This document shows, in pieces, positions 11,101 to 22,702 of a DNA stretch of 64,000 nucleotides; position 1 is the first letter of the stretch, and every line of letters starts with the position of its first letter. The DNA comes from Metellina segmentata. Its lineage: Eukaryota > Arthropoda > Arachnida > Araneae > Tetragnathidae. The notes under the pieces are model-generated. The model had not been told where the DNA came from, searched no databases, and saw nothing but the letters and a program-made list of their open reading frames with translations. The translations under genes and the position numbers were made by a program. Location of the stretch: the NCBI GenBank assembly GCA_947359465.1, contig OX375875.1, positions 15,649,439 through 15,713,438 on the forward strand, written 5' to 3'.

Positions 11101-14100
11101 CTGGGGCATCCTGACGGTGTTCGCCCCGAACATCACTGCACTCATTTAGGCACGTACAATGGGACCTGAAAAAAATAAAAAAAAAAAAAAATAAAAGTAT
11201 CTATTTCACTTTTGAGAGAATTGCTGAAAATAAACATCATTTTTCTCTCCACATTAGTTTCTCTTTCCCAGAGTTCTTTAAAGTTAATTAGTCCATGGTT
11301 TCATGTGTTCGGCAGCAGTGGACGTGTTGATAGGTCCTTCGTGACTGCCCACTTTCCTCACCTCGTAACGGTCGTGTGGTTTCCTGTTGATAATTTCGTA
11401 TGGGCCCAGATATTTTGGTCGTAATTTGAGTCCTGCTCCAAATTGGGTCCTCTGTATCGCTACCAGGTCTCCTTCTGCATACTTTCTTGCAGGTTTCCGC
11501 TTCCGATTATACTGTTTTCGGTTTTCTTCTTGCATCCTTAGGATTTGTTCCTTAGCTTCTTCCCTAAGTCCTTCTCGGTTTCTTATGAACCATTCTTCAT
11601 ATTCTTGTTCCAACATTTCTCTGACCTTCAGATCTTCTTTGTTCTTCATTGATACTCCTGTTAGCAATTCAAATGGTGTGATTTTTGTACTTTTACTAGA
11701 GGTGCTGTTCAAAATTCTTTGAATTGAGTTGACATATTTAAACCACTTTTCTGGTTCGTTGATCGCTAATTTCGTCAGTACCGGTATCACAGTTTCAAAT
11801 ATTCGTTCGATTTGACCATTTCCTCGAGGTACTCCTGTGGTGATTTTGAAGTGTTCAATGCTTCTTTCGTCGCAGTAACCTTCGAATTCTTTGGATGTGA
11901 ATGCGGTGCCTCGATCTGAAATTATTCTTGACGGATTTCCGAAAATATGTGACTGCGATTCTAGCTTCTCCAACGCATCACGTGTAGAAGTTGATTTTAC
12001 TGGATATAGCCAAGTAAATTTAGTGAAGGCATCTATCACAGCGAAGATGTGTTGATAGTGTTTATTTGTTGTCGCCAGAGGTCCCAGAAAATCAATATGG
12101 TATGTACTAAGCGGTACACTCCCTTTGGGTATTGGATTTAATTGACCCTCTTGCTTGCCCCTTTTCTTATTCGTCAAGATGCACTTAACGCAGTTCATTA
12201 TGACGTTCTCCACTTTTTTCCTGAGTCCTGGAATGGAAAAATCTCTTTTCACTAACTCCTCGGTCTTCGCCACGGCAAAATGTCCTTTTTGATGGAATTC
12301 CTTTATAATATCTGATTGCATCCTCTCGGGGACGACAGGCAGTTCACTTCCGTTTTCATATCGATATAATACATCGTTTTTGATCAAGTAGTCGTTCTTC
12401 TCCCCTCTCATCAATAATTCTTTAATAACTTGAATATACTCATCTTGTCGTTGGGCTGCTGCTAACTTGCACGTTATTTCTTCACCCGTTGGTTGCGGTA
12501 CTATCACAGCGACATTTCGGCTCAAAGCATCTGCATGTCTCATTTGAGCACTTGGTCGATGAATTATTTCGTATTCGAATTCCTCCATGATTAACGCCCA
12601 TCTCGCTATCTTAGGGGTTAAGTCCTTCTTGCACATGGTTTGCTGGAAGGCTGAGCAATCCGTCATTATTTTAAATTTGGTTCCGAGTAGATAATTCCGG
12701 AATTTTTTCAAAGCTTCGATCACTGCTAGAATTTCTAATTCATAGCTGCCGTATTTTTCTTGTTGTGCTGTTGTCTTCTTACTCATGTATTGAATTGGAT
12801 ACATCTTTCCGTCATCTGCCTGTTGCAATAGTACTGCTCCGAATCCGTGTGAGCTTGCATCACAATGAAGTTCCAGTGGCGGTCCTTGTCTGAAAATTTG
12901 TAGCACCGGCTCGCCAGTCAAGGCCTGCTTTAATTCGTGAAATGCAGTTTTCTCCTTCGACCCAAAATGGAATTCCCTATTATCACGAAGTAAATCACTG
13001 AGGGGCTTCGCTATCTTGGCATAATCTCGAACAAACTTTCGAAAATAACCGGTCAACCCCAGAAAACTCTGTATTTGTTTGGCATTTTTGGGCTGTGGGA
13101 AGTTCCGTACGGCTGCAGTTTTTAAAGGTGAAGGCTTTATAGTTCCTTTTTCTACTACGTAACCCAAGAATTCTATCTTTCGTTTCAGAAACTGACACTT
13201 TTTTAAGTTTAGTTCTAATCCGTACATTGACGCCGTATTTAAAACACGTTCTAATTTTTCTAAACCCTCTACCTCATTCATGGCTGGTATGATAATATCA
13301 TCTACATAAATAATAACAGTTTTATCTTTTAACAAATCCTTAAAAACGTGAAAAATATATCTTTCAAATACACTTGGACTGGTTGACAATCCAAAAGGTG
13401 TCTTTAAAAACTCATACTGTCCCTCGTGGGTAACAAAAGAGGTGTACTTTGTACTCTCCTTTTCTATGTCGACGTGAAAAAAGCCGTTTTTCAAATCTAA
13501 CGTTGTGAAGACTTGCGAGTCCTCCAATTTGTCCAACACGTCTTCGATTAGAGGTAACGGGAAACGGTCCTTAATTATTTTTTCGTTGAGCTTTCGGAAA
13601 TCGACACAAAGTCTGTGATTCCCATCTTTTTTCTTACAAAGCACTATAGGGGCAGAATATTCCGAACAGCTGTTTTTAATTATCCCTTTTTCTAACCACT
13701 CTTGGATTTGTTTTTCAACTATAAGTTGTTCAGTAATCGGCAACCGCCGAGTACGCTGACTAACTGGAACTTCGTCCGTCAGAAGAATTCTCATCTTAAC
13801 ATCCGTGTTTGTTACTTGCTGAGGCACATAATTTCCTACAATTTGACAGATTCTTTCTCGTAAACAGGGATTCATTATATGGGAGAGATCTGTCTCTTCG
13901 CTAGACATATCCAACGCTACGGCGCCTAAAGTGTAAACAAAAGCACCTGCTGATGAGTCATTTTCATGCGCCTTCGATACTTGAAAGTCTACGAGGGGAT
14001 GTTGAGGGAAACTCACGCGCTCTTCTTCCCCGTGATTTATGACAACGCCTGAAGTTGTTGTTGCTTTGTTTTTTATTTCGCTTCCGTTTTCGCCCCTTAC

Positions 14101-15440
14101 TTCTGACTTCCTTATTTCATTTATGTTTCTATCGGTAACGTTTAATGTTCCCCCAGAAAATGCAAACTTTACCCTTGATAATACGTTCATACCAATTATT
14201 GCTTCAAATTGTAAATTCTTAACGACATGCACATCAGAACACAAAGAAATATTATCAATAACAATTTCTGATCGGAAAAACCCTTCGGTACTTATTTTGT
14301 GTTGACTTATTCCATTTAAATATATCTTACTACCATTCAATATAGGAGATCCTATTTTATGATAACATTCCTCATTAATTAGAGTTATTTCAGATCCAGT
14401 GTCTATTACTGCATTAATATAACACTTTTCAATATAAACACTCTTTTCAATTTTCTTAGGAGTTGCTACATATATTTGATTTACAGTTTTATTCACATTT
14501 GCATTTTCACCTTTAAAATTATATGTACAAGTATTACTCTTATGCCCATAATTTCCACATGCATAACACTTAATTCTATTACTTTTATATGGATCTCTAT
14601 TTGGTACATCATAATCAACCTTATTAACATACTTATTGACATTTGTACTATAACCAACAGTTTTATAACAATTATCATAATTTCTACTATTCTGGTTAGC
14701 ACGAAAGTTCGACGATTCACCTTTATATCGAGTTTCATCTTGCGAAACATTTTTTCTGTATTTATTTACATTCCGTATCTCCATTTTTCCTAATTGCAAC
14801 CTCGCACTCTCATATTCCTCTAACTTTTTCACTATAACTTCTGCGCATTTTAATTGATGCCAGTCATCTATGAAGTGTGTTTTGATTTCAAACGGCGCTC
14901 TACGTTTTATCTGCTCGGATACCATTAGTTCCCTGAGCTCGTCAAAATTTGTTATTTTGAGTCCTCTTAACCATTCGTCAAAATAATGACTTATTTCAAA
15001 CGCAAAATCTCGCCAAGTGGCTGTACTTTCCTTTTTATGATTCAGGAATTTTTGTTTGAATTGTTCAGACGTAAGTTTAAATCTTTTGAGTAAGATTTCT
15101 TTTATGTGTTCATAGAGTCATTAGATCTTTCCTCCGGTTCGCGAGTTATAATCTGTGCTATCTCTAAGGGTAATAAACCTAGTAAATGCGTTACAAAATC
15201 TTCACTTTCGATTTTGATTTTCGTCGCTTGTCTCTCGAACAGCGCTAAATACGTACTTATATCATTCGATTCATTCGAATCAAAACATCTAATTATCTTT
15301 GATAATTCCTTTCCTCTATCCCATGCAGTGTTCGATTCTGTCATGTGATTTTCCCTAACTGTTTGTGTCGCATTTTGCAGTTTCAGTTTTTCCAATTCAA
15401 ATTGGCGTAATTCTTTTTCTTTTTCTTTTTCCCTCTCTTA

Positions 15441-16591
15441 TACTACGTTCACACATGAAAAGTTAAACTAGTTTAAGTGCTAATCTAGCTTAAGTCGAGC
15501 ATGTGTGAACGAACTGTCTTAGATTTAAACTAGCTTAGCGAAAAGAAACTCTCTTAACTTTAAACCAGTTTCCCAAACTCACTTAAGTGAGTTCTACAGT
15601 GACGCCACCTAGAGGTGTCACGCGAACTTCATTCCGCGCGCTTTTGTTGACGATCTTTCATTCTGTTCGCCGTGTAATCGTTTGTGATGGAGCTTAGCCC
15701 TACCCCTAGTTTAGAACTTCCAAAAAAAAAAGAGTTAAAGAAGGAATAGAAACTGGTCCACTCAAGAAGTAAAATGTTTATTATCCATTTGGGCGGACAA
15801 GTATGCGGATCTGACAAGAATCAAAAGAAACAAAGAGATTTACGAAAATATGGTGCAACAATTAAAGGAAATGGGATTTTCCAGAACCCATGCCGAAGTT
15901 CAGACGAAAATTAAAAATTTGACTTCAGAATACAGGTAATTTTATTCTTATTGGAAATTTGTTAAGGATAAAAGAATTCTTTCTCCACATTATGTTCTAT
16001 CCATTTAGAATGAGAAAATTTAAATGTCACCAACGGCATAACTTTGTTTAATTATAACTCCTTTATTTAACCATTTATTATAATAAATTTACAAAGTAGG
16101 TTACTTTTATCATACCAGAACATAGAAATAAATGGATTTTAGTAGAGGATATTAATATAATATATCATTCAATTATCAAATAATTCATGAGCAATTGATA
16201 CTGCAGCATGTCTGAAATTTTGTATGAATTCTTTATATCAGATGAATAAAAATACTTCCCAATTTTTCTTGCACAAATTAAAACTTTATCATTTGTTGAT
16301 AAATGTTATTATAATCTATTTATTAGGTCTGAGAAAACATTACATGGATGCACAGCAACTGGCACTAGTCCTTCGGAGTGGCTTCATTTCAGGGAAGTGC
16401 ATAAAATCATTGGGAACTCCCACCACCTTTCAGTCGATGTCATCATCGATAAAATAACATCGATAAACCTATTTAAGCTAGTTTAAAAGCTGCCGTAGTG
16501 TGAACGCATAAAAATAAGATAGCTTAAGTTAAGATAGCTTAAGTTCTCTCTTAAGTTAAACTAGTTTAACTTTTCATGTGTGAACGTAGTA
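15441..16591 (+). mobile_element. PIF/Harbinger-like element inserted in gag
   Basis: Perfect or near-perfect inverted ends of about 36 bp start TACTACGTTCACACATGAAA. Flanks are TTA on the left and TAA on the right, in keeping with the TWA target of PIF/Harbinger. Removing the element with one 3-bp target copy rejoins gag in frame, which fixes the boundaries. Subterminal AGCTTAAGTT-like repeats are frequent near both ends. It carries a Myb/SANT gene but no DDE transposase. Confidence 0.75.
15687..16486 (+). pseudogene. two-exon Myb/SANT-like gene inside the Harbinger-like element
   Basis: Exon 1 encodes NWSTQEVKCLLSIWADKYAD and continues through EIYENMVQQLKEMGFSRTHAEV to a GT donor at 15936. 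Exon 2 begins after AG at 16326 and reads TGTSPSEWLHFREVHKIIG, ending at TAA 16484-16486. The split codon AG|G joins the exons in frame and exon 2 is exactly 53 codons with the stop. The pattern is a trihelix-type Myb/SANT domain (Myb_DNA-bind_4), as in the DNA-binding partner protein of PIF/Harbinger transposases. The start is damaged: the ATG at 15687 runs into TAG after a run of ten A, in a different frame from the domain. An unmodified first exon in the right frame is not visible. Confidence 0.7.
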
Positions 16592-16918
16592 TAACTGCTG
16601 TTTGTCTTTCTCCAGCTGCTCTTTTTCGATTCTTTCAACTATTATTGTATCCAGAAGTGTTTTTGTATACTCCTCATCGTAATCGAGTTGGTTCGTCACT
16701 AACTTTTTTAATTTCGAAATTGTCGCATTTGAGGGTATTTCTATATCTAATTCCGTTGCAAGACGGTAAATATCGTCCTTTCTTGCTTTACCAAAATATG
16801 ACATCTTTATCTTAAAAATGAGCAAAATGTACTCACAGTTTGCGATGATGATGGCTCTCTAGGGTTCTAGTCCACGTTCAATTTGCATGGGGTAATCCCG
16901 GCACCAGCCCCCATTTTG

Positions 16919-17248
16919 TGATGTCAACACTGGAATGGCACTGTAGCTATTACTTGATATGGTATTTTGGAATGAGTCCACGTGTTGTAAAACATAACAT
17001 TTATTAAAATAATTGAAGATGGTACACATATGAGCCACAGAGGTCTCAATAGATTCGCATAAAAAAAGCACGGAAGAGCGGCCACACAGGTCTCGACTCT
17101 CTCCGATCACACAAAAAACTGCAGACCCTCCGCCGCGGGCAAGGGATCAAGCCTTTTCCCCCCTAGCGTTCGTGGTGTTCCGTTTCCTGGATGAAATAGT
17201 CCCTTTCTCCTTTCGATAGTAGGTGGGGAGGCGAAAGAATTCCGTTCC

Positions 17249-17252
<4 letters not shown>
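16919..17252 (-). repeat. 5' LTR
   Basis: Same 334-bp sequence as 10767-11100, in direct orientation. It should hold the promoter of the element; no clear TATA box was chosen. Confidence 0.95.
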
Positions 17253-17284
<32 letters not shown>

Positions 17285-17898
17285 AACTTAGGCAGTTCAG
17301 ATACATTAATATTATTGCATAAACCTGTTAGCATATACACACTGCAAGTACTATCGAAAACCATTGATTTCCTATACTTCTAGAAGAAAATAGCTCGTAG
17401 GCTACTAAAACGTTGCCTAATGGGCCTATCTAAGAGTAACCATAAACTATTGTAACCTATTGATTTAGCTAGCACTATAAATCACGGTTAGCGTCGTCGT
17501 GAGAATGTACTTGCTACACATTTGCGCTATCAGGAGTTGGCATTAGGACTCCGTGCCTTTTTCTATAAATTTCAAATAAATTCCATATTATATGCCAGTG
17601 ATTCAGACGGTTCAAATATCGATTTCAAATAAAATATAACAGAAAATAATCAAGATGGTATGCTTTAACAGCTGACAACTCAAAAATTGTAGTGATGGTT
17701 ATGGTGGTTTCTTAATTGGGTAATCAAAAAATATTAAATTTTTACGAATTACTAAAATGTTTATGTTTCTACTTTCCAAGTCAGGGCAAAAAGGTTGTCT
17801 GACTTTTTTTATGCTTTTTTTGCTTCTTTTTACATGCTTCCTTTCTATGCTTCTTTTATTCTGGAATACATGTGATAAAGAGAGAAATATATTCTATA
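17253..17898. other. non-coding, (TA)n then unique AT-rich sequence
   Basis: The first 28 bases continue the TA tract next to the LTR. The remainder shows no frame or repeat that I can support. Confidence 0.6.
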
Positions 17899-18704
17899 AC
17901 AAAAAAAAATTTCGCACCAAGAAGTTGCCGAATTACAGTTGTCCCGGGCTCGATCCACATGTAACGGCGCTGACTGGGAACATAGTCTTAAGTGACGAGT
18001 CCCGGTTCCAACTGTCCCCAGACGAAAACCGCAGACGCGTCTGGAGACGTCCAGAGGAGCGTGGTGATTCTGCCCTTACTATCGCACGCCACACATACCC
18101 ACAACAGGGCGTTATGGTCTGGTGTGCCATCTCCTTTGATAGCCCTTTAGTAGTTGTTTCTGGCACACTTACAGCACTGCGGTTCAAAGACGACATTCTA
18201 CGGCGGGTTAAGTTACCGTTCCTTTTGCGACACCCCGGACTTACTTTTCGACACGATAATGCCCGGCCGCACACGGCATGTGTTGCTATTAATTTTCTTC
18301 AAGCTTTCCCAACACTTCCTTGGCCAGCTAGATCTCCCGATCTCTCTCCCATTGAGCACATTTGGGACGTTATAGGAAGGTGATTGCAACCATCCCGGAA
18401 TGTTGACCCTTTAGCCCGACAGTTAAGAGACAAATTGGCAAGAAACTCCGCAGGACATCATCCGGGAACTTTTTCAGTCTATGCCACGCCGGGTGACGCA
18501 TCCAGGCCAGAGGTGGACCAACGCCTTATTGACTCCCTCCCTTCGTAACGGTTAAACTCTGAAATAAATCATTCAATTGATCTGAAATTTTAATCAATTG
18601 TTCTGAAATTTTAATCATTTGTTCTTTTCTGTAAATATTATTCACGTCCACCAATTTTTATCGTAATCGGACAACTCCTTCTTGATGCGTCGATTTTTTT
18701 TTGC
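17899..18704 (+). mobile_element. Tc1-like transposon, family A, internally deleted copy
   Basis: Ends ACAAAAAAAAATTTCGCACC and the complementary TIR ending GCGTCGATTTTTTTTTGC match the element at 113-1493 and are flanked by TA. The N-terminal half of the transposase is missing, so this copy is about 0.8 kb instead of 1.4 kb. Confidence 0.87.
17960..18520 (+). pseudogene. Tc1 transposase catalytic half
   Basis: The piece reads IVLSDESRFQLSPDENRRRV, PQQGVMVWCAISFDS, FRHDNARPHTA and ARSPDLSPIEHIWDVIGR. All three catalytic positions (Asp, Asp, Glu) are kept, unlike the copy at 250-1257. A TGA at 18381-18383 ends the frame; the family's C-terminus continues in another frame to about 18520. The DNA-binding half is deleted. 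Confidence 0.82.
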
Positions 18705-19282
18705 TATAGACTATAAGATGGCTTAAAGCCAAACATGCTATAAGATGCTTAAAATCCAAACTTCACGAATCTTAGTTACTATTATTAGTATCATGGTAGC
18801 TTCTTTTTATTCTTGAATATCTGAGAAGGAAATATTCAACTTGAGATTATAAGTAGCCTTTTTGACAACCCCTTTATCCCCTGGCGCGGAAGATATTACT
18901 CGTATTTATTGAATAAACCTACTTTATTTGATACTAGCAGTATTTTCAGGCGTTATTCTGATTGAGTAGGTTGACAATCAATTAAAACAAGGCCAGAGAA
19001 TAATCATTTTCTCTTTGTCATGTAAATAAAATTTAAGTGCTTGGAATATCATTTTTAACACCCTTTTCGATTTTTCATGCATACAACTTACTTTTATCGT
19101 ATACATACATATTCATCTACGTAATCCATTTCACATACATTGCACACTTGCTGTGTGACAAAATTACAAAACGTGATACTAAGTTGCTGCAACAAAAAGC
19201 GATTTTGTGTTTAAGAATGATTATGACTGCTTCGTTTCTCGTAAACCATAAAAATGATGAACGTATGGTGAATAATCTAAGC
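18705..19282. other. non-coding AT-rich sequence
   Basis: Short direct repeats (CTATAAGATG) occur near 18710-18750. Nothing else is supported. Confidence 0.5.
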
Positions 19283-19735
19283 CAGGGGTTCCCTAACTTA
19301 TCGAAATCGTGGCACCCTAAAAAAATTATAATTTTCTCACGGCACCCTCGTCATGTAATATCTATGTGTGGTACATTATTACATACATATATATATATAT
19401 ATATATATTTCATATTTGTACCACTTCGAAGAAGAAATTAGAGAAGCACGTGGTAAGAACATAAACATAATTAATACAACTCCGTATTTAAAATTCACAC
19501 AAATACTTTAACTGTACTTAATAGAAAAGCATAGGTATAGGTGAAAATATAAATAAAACAAATAAATTACGTTCAATATGCTCTTGGTTGGGGAATGAAC
19601 CGATTTTGATGAGTGACCTTAATACTTTTTTCTGTTGCTTAGCAATAGCTTAGATTAGAGATCATGGTCGTTTCGCGGCACCTCTCATGTCACTACGTGG
19701 CACCCCAGGGTGCCGCGGCACAGTTTGCTAAACAA
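19283..19735. mobile_element. hAT-type non-autonomous element, worn
   Basis: The left part reads CAGGGGTTCCCTAACTT followed by GTGGCACCCT, and the right part reads GGCACCCCAGGGTGCCGCGG then CACAGTTTGCTAAACA. This mirrored wording of terminal GTTCCCAAACT/GGCACCC is typical of hAT elements. A TA run sits at 19385-19408. No target duplication is clear and no transposase is left. Confidence 0.5.
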
Positions 19736-20394
19736 TATATTTTTGACGTGTAACACTCTAGCAATAGTTATGCAACCTTTCGGAATTTCATCACTAACGA
19801 GGGAAGGATAACAAAATAATTTGATGCGATATGCATAACTCTCTAATTTTGTAAACAAAAAAAAATCTTTAAAATTCTATTTAGGGTCACTTACAACACC
19901 GAAAGAAGTCTTAAATCTTAATGTCTTCAGCGCAAACAAAGCAAAGGTGACAGATTACCATTTTTTCAAAGAGGTATGTCGACTTTATAGCTTGTTCTTT
20001 TTTTGTTAAGAAAATCATTGGCTTATAACGAACTTTTAACAGGTATAAGTTGTTTGAACATAGCTTAAAAATTCATTTTATTTTAACTACCATGCTTCAC
20101 ATTTCAGGATGTTAAGAAAAATAAAGTTAAAAAGAAAATTAATACCTTTCCAGAAAATACCTAATCCACGCAGGAAGTCTTTGCTCATAAATGGCTACCA
20201 ATTTACATTTGTTAACAGTAGAAAATAAGAACACAACTAAAATAATAACAACACTTTGCTAATTATTTTGAAGTGCGTACCAAGGTCAAAACACTTCAGA
20301 CTCAAGGGTATTAAAATGTAATAAAAGCAAACAATAATTTTTATTTTTCAATATAATCACTTTTCACTACAATGCACTTATTAAAGGAGTTCAG
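19736..20394. other. non-coding AT-rich sequence
   Basis: No frame, RNA gene or clear repeat was recognised here. Confidence 0.5.
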
Positions 20395-20455
20395 ATCGAT
20401 CCTGGACATCGCCAATAACCCCTAGTGTTGTTCCAATGCGACGTTAATTTAACTA
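20395..20455 (+). repeat. SINE 3' fragment
   Basis: ATCCTGGACATCGCCAATAA and GCGACGTTAATTTAACTACC correspond to the 3' end of the older SINE subfamily in this window. Confidence 0.55.
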
Positions 20456-20666
20456 CCTACCTTATTAAAACAGTTAATTAATGCTTCTGGAATATCGCTG
20501 TTCCGGAAGTACAATGACGCCCAGAAAGGAATTCATCGATAAATTCGAAAAAGAACAAAGACTATCGAACATAATTAATACAAATAACAGCATGGGAGCT
20601 TTGATGGTAATGAAAATGAAAATGAAGTTAATATCATATTTATGTTAATGCACTGATAAAGGTGTT

Positions 20667-20985
20667 GCCGACCAACCAGTACAGTGGTTAAGGTGTTAGC
20701 CTCTAGATCGGAAGGTTCCTGGTTCGAATCCGGTCCGGGCATGGATGTTTGTAAGCGTATGGTGTAGATGCGGCTGGTGCACCTCAAATCTGTCGTGGCC
20801 GAAAGTCCTCACGCTGGGTTGGTGTGGAAGTTTGGAGAGTGGGGTGCCAGTTCATGTGTTGCTTCGTCATCTGACCGTAGTTCAAAATTACGAGGTGTTG
20901 TCCTGGGATTTTTTCCCTTAAGGGACTTATCCCGGACCGTCGTCAATAGCCCGTTGTGTTGCTCTAGTACGACGTTAATTGCAAA
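20667..20985 (+). mobile_element. SINE family A, copy 1 of a direct pair
   Basis: The head is tRNA-like: A box in ACAGTGGTTAAGG and B box in GGTTCGAATCC. The body includes GGCTGGTGCACC, GTCGTGGCCGAAAGTCC and CGTCATCTGACCGT; the end is CCCGTTGTGTTGCTCTAGTA then CGACGTTAA. Family A copies are transcribed by polymerase III from the internal boxes and need a LINE to move; that is family knowledge. Confidence 0.88.
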
Positions 20986-20998
20986 TTACCATAAAGGT

Positions 20999-21326
20999 TC
21001 CGACCTGCCGGTATAGTGGTTAAGGTGTTAGCCTCTAGATCGGAAGGTTCCTGGTTCGAATGAAGTCCGGGCATGGATGTTTGTAAGCGTATGGTGTAGA
21101 GGCGGCTGGTGCACCTTAAATCTGTCGTGGCTGAAAGTCCTCACATTGGTTGGTGTGGAAGTTTGGAGAATGGGGTGCTAGCTCAGGTTTTGCTTCGTCA
21201 TCTGACCGTGATTCCAAATTACGAGGTGTTGTCCTAGGATCTTTCCCTTAAGGGACTTATCCCGGATCGTCGTCAATAGCCCGTTGTGTTGCTCTAGTAC
21301 GACGTTAACAAAAAAATTACCAATTA
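20999..21326 (+). mobile_element. SINE family A, copy 2 of a direct pair
   Basis: Same layout as the copy just upstream, separated by only 13 bases. It ends GACGTTAACAAAAAAATTAC. The head starts CCGACCTGCCGGTATAGTGG. Confidence 0.88.
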
Positions 21327-22130
21327 CCCCAGGAGAAGCGACAATTCCACTGAAATCCAGAACTCGAATTTTCCGACGAAGATTCTATCGATAAATTAAA
21401 ACACACCTCCTATTATTCATTGGGTGGAGGTGATGAATCACTGGGACTTGAATACTCTTCGACAATCGTGAATCTTCGGGATATGCCTCATATGTGTGGC
21501 TTGCGAGCTCATCTGAGCTCCAAACATAAACTTAATGGATATTCTGAACGCATCAATTTGCAATTCGGCAATGAAACTGGTTTTTTTTTTTTTCTCAATC
21601 TTTTTCTTTCAGTTTAATTTTCTTTTCGAAATAGTGAAAATAGAAATTAAAAATAAAAGCTCTTTTGAAGCAATTTCAAGCTAGTAAAATGTCCTGATTT
21701 TTTTTTTCACTGGGGGAATAAATAAAACTCATTTTTAAAATGAATGTTTTTTTATTAAATTAATATTTTAATAAAAATGAAAGAGCAAGCATTGAGAAAT
21801 CTAAATATAATTAAAATTACAAGCGATTCAAAGGAGATCGTTTCAAGAACTCATAATTCCCTACTTAATGAGATCTATTGTGCACGTGGTTTACACACAT
21901 ATAGTGTTGCCTAGATTTTGGCGAAATAGCAACCCTAGCAACCTCATCACTGAAATCCTACGTGATTCTTTTCGACGAATCAAATCGAAGACAGGTAACT
22001 GAGACAATCTGAATTGAACCGCTTGTAAAAGAATTTTGGACATTTGTTAAAGAAAAAATGTTTAAAATTGACTGAACAGCAGACATTTAATAAACATTTC
22101 TGAAGAGTTGCATCTTTGACGTGTAAAGGT
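21327..22130. other. non-coding AT-rich sequence
   Basis: Short open frames here have no recognisable composition. Poly-T and poly-A runs are common. Confidence 0.5.
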
Positions 22131-22312
22131 AGTTAATTAACGTCGCACTGAGACATTGCCGACGTTCCTCGATCAATCCGAAAGATTCAAGGACAACGCC
22201 TCGTAATTCCGAGAAACGATCAGATGAGTACTGCTGCACCTGAGCTAACACATCCCACTCTACGCTAACATGAGGACATTTGAGACCACGACAGATTTAA
22301 CGCAAACCATCC
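22131..22312 (-). mobile_element. old SINE copy
   Basis: GTTAATTAACGTCGCACTGA, CAAGGACAACGCCTCGTAAT and GACCACGACAGATTTAA match the 3' half of the SINE on the minus strand with many changes. Confidence 0.65.
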
Positions 22313-22589
22313 CCCATGACCTGCATCATGGAGGATAAGTTGATGCCAAAACGTTAATAAGCTAAGACGAACGGCCGAATCTTCAAAGTTGAATATGAAA
22401 TTGTTTTTCAGCATAAGACAAGTCTAGAAAACTTGGAAAAATTACATAAATATCTCATATTCAATAAAATATTGGAGAACAGTTTGATTTTCAAAGTAGA
22501 AAATAAGTTGAAGGGCACACACAGAATAAACATGCAATAATGGCTAAATCTTAATAATAGAAATACGTCCAAAGATCAAATATTAATGA

Positions 22590-22692
22590 CTAGGGGGCCT
22601 GCCCCCTGCTCGCTAACGCTCGCCAACCCCCGGAGGATTGCTTTGCAATCCTCATTGGTTCGCTGCGCGAACTTATGCTCGCTTCGCTCGCC
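22590..22692. repeat. GC-rich hairpin cassette
   Basis: In an AT-rich region this 100-bp stretch holds back-to-back hairpins: GGGGGC-CT-GCCCCC, GAGGATTGC-TTT-GCAATCCTC and GTTCGC-TGC-GCGAAC, plus the phrases TGCTCGCTAACGCTCGCC and GCTCGCTTCGCTCGCC. The same order of parts occurs twice at 28551-28840. The start ACTAGGGGGC is shared. I do not recognise the family with certainty. Confidence 0.8.
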
Positions 22693-22702
22693 TCAATGAA
22701 GA

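Larger units (their letters stand above)
11284..16804 (-). pseudogene. gag-pol polyprotein of the LTR retrotransposon, gag disrupted
   Basis: The frame starts at 16804 (MSYFGKARKDDIYRL). Gag is cut by an inserted element at 15441-16591 and resumes at about 15430; a small indel near 15113-15120 shifts the frame. From about 15117 to 11284 one frame is open for over 1,260 codons. Domains in order: end of gag; CCHC zinc knuckle (CYACGNYGHKSNTC); aspartic protease (AVIDTGSEITLI); reverse transcriptase with CVDFRKLN and YVDD; RNase H (LHCDASSHGFGAVLL); integrase with a His-His-Cys-Cys zinc motif, first catalytic Asp in YHIDFLGPL, second in IISDRGTAFTS and Glu in NGQIERIFE; then a basic tail. All visible pol catalytic residues are kept. 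The protein copies the element RNA and integrates the cDNA; here the gag breaks prevent a whole product. Confidence 0.92.
10767..17252 (-). mobile_element. Ty3/gypsy-type LTR retrotransposon
   Basis: Two 334-bp LTRs frame a gag-pol coding region on the minus strand. Each LTR starts TG and ends CA in plus orientation. The element lies in a TA tract, so the target duplication (TATAT-like) cannot be separated from the repeat. The order protease, RT, RNase H, integrase is that of Ty3/gypsy. No envelope gene is seen between integrase and the 3' LTR. After the 5' LTR the minus strand reads CAAAATGGGGGCTGGTGCC, which must contain the primer binding site; I cannot assign the tRNA. Confidence 0.93.

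Noticed and set aside
11101..11283. envelope gene downstream of pol, making the element an endogenous retrovirus
   Set aside because: Only 183 bp separate the pol stop from the 3' LTR, so there is no room for an envelope gene.
20667..20740. tRNA gene
   Set aside because: A and B boxes are present, but the sequence continues as a 320-bp SINE body found many times in the window; the cloverleaf is imperfect.
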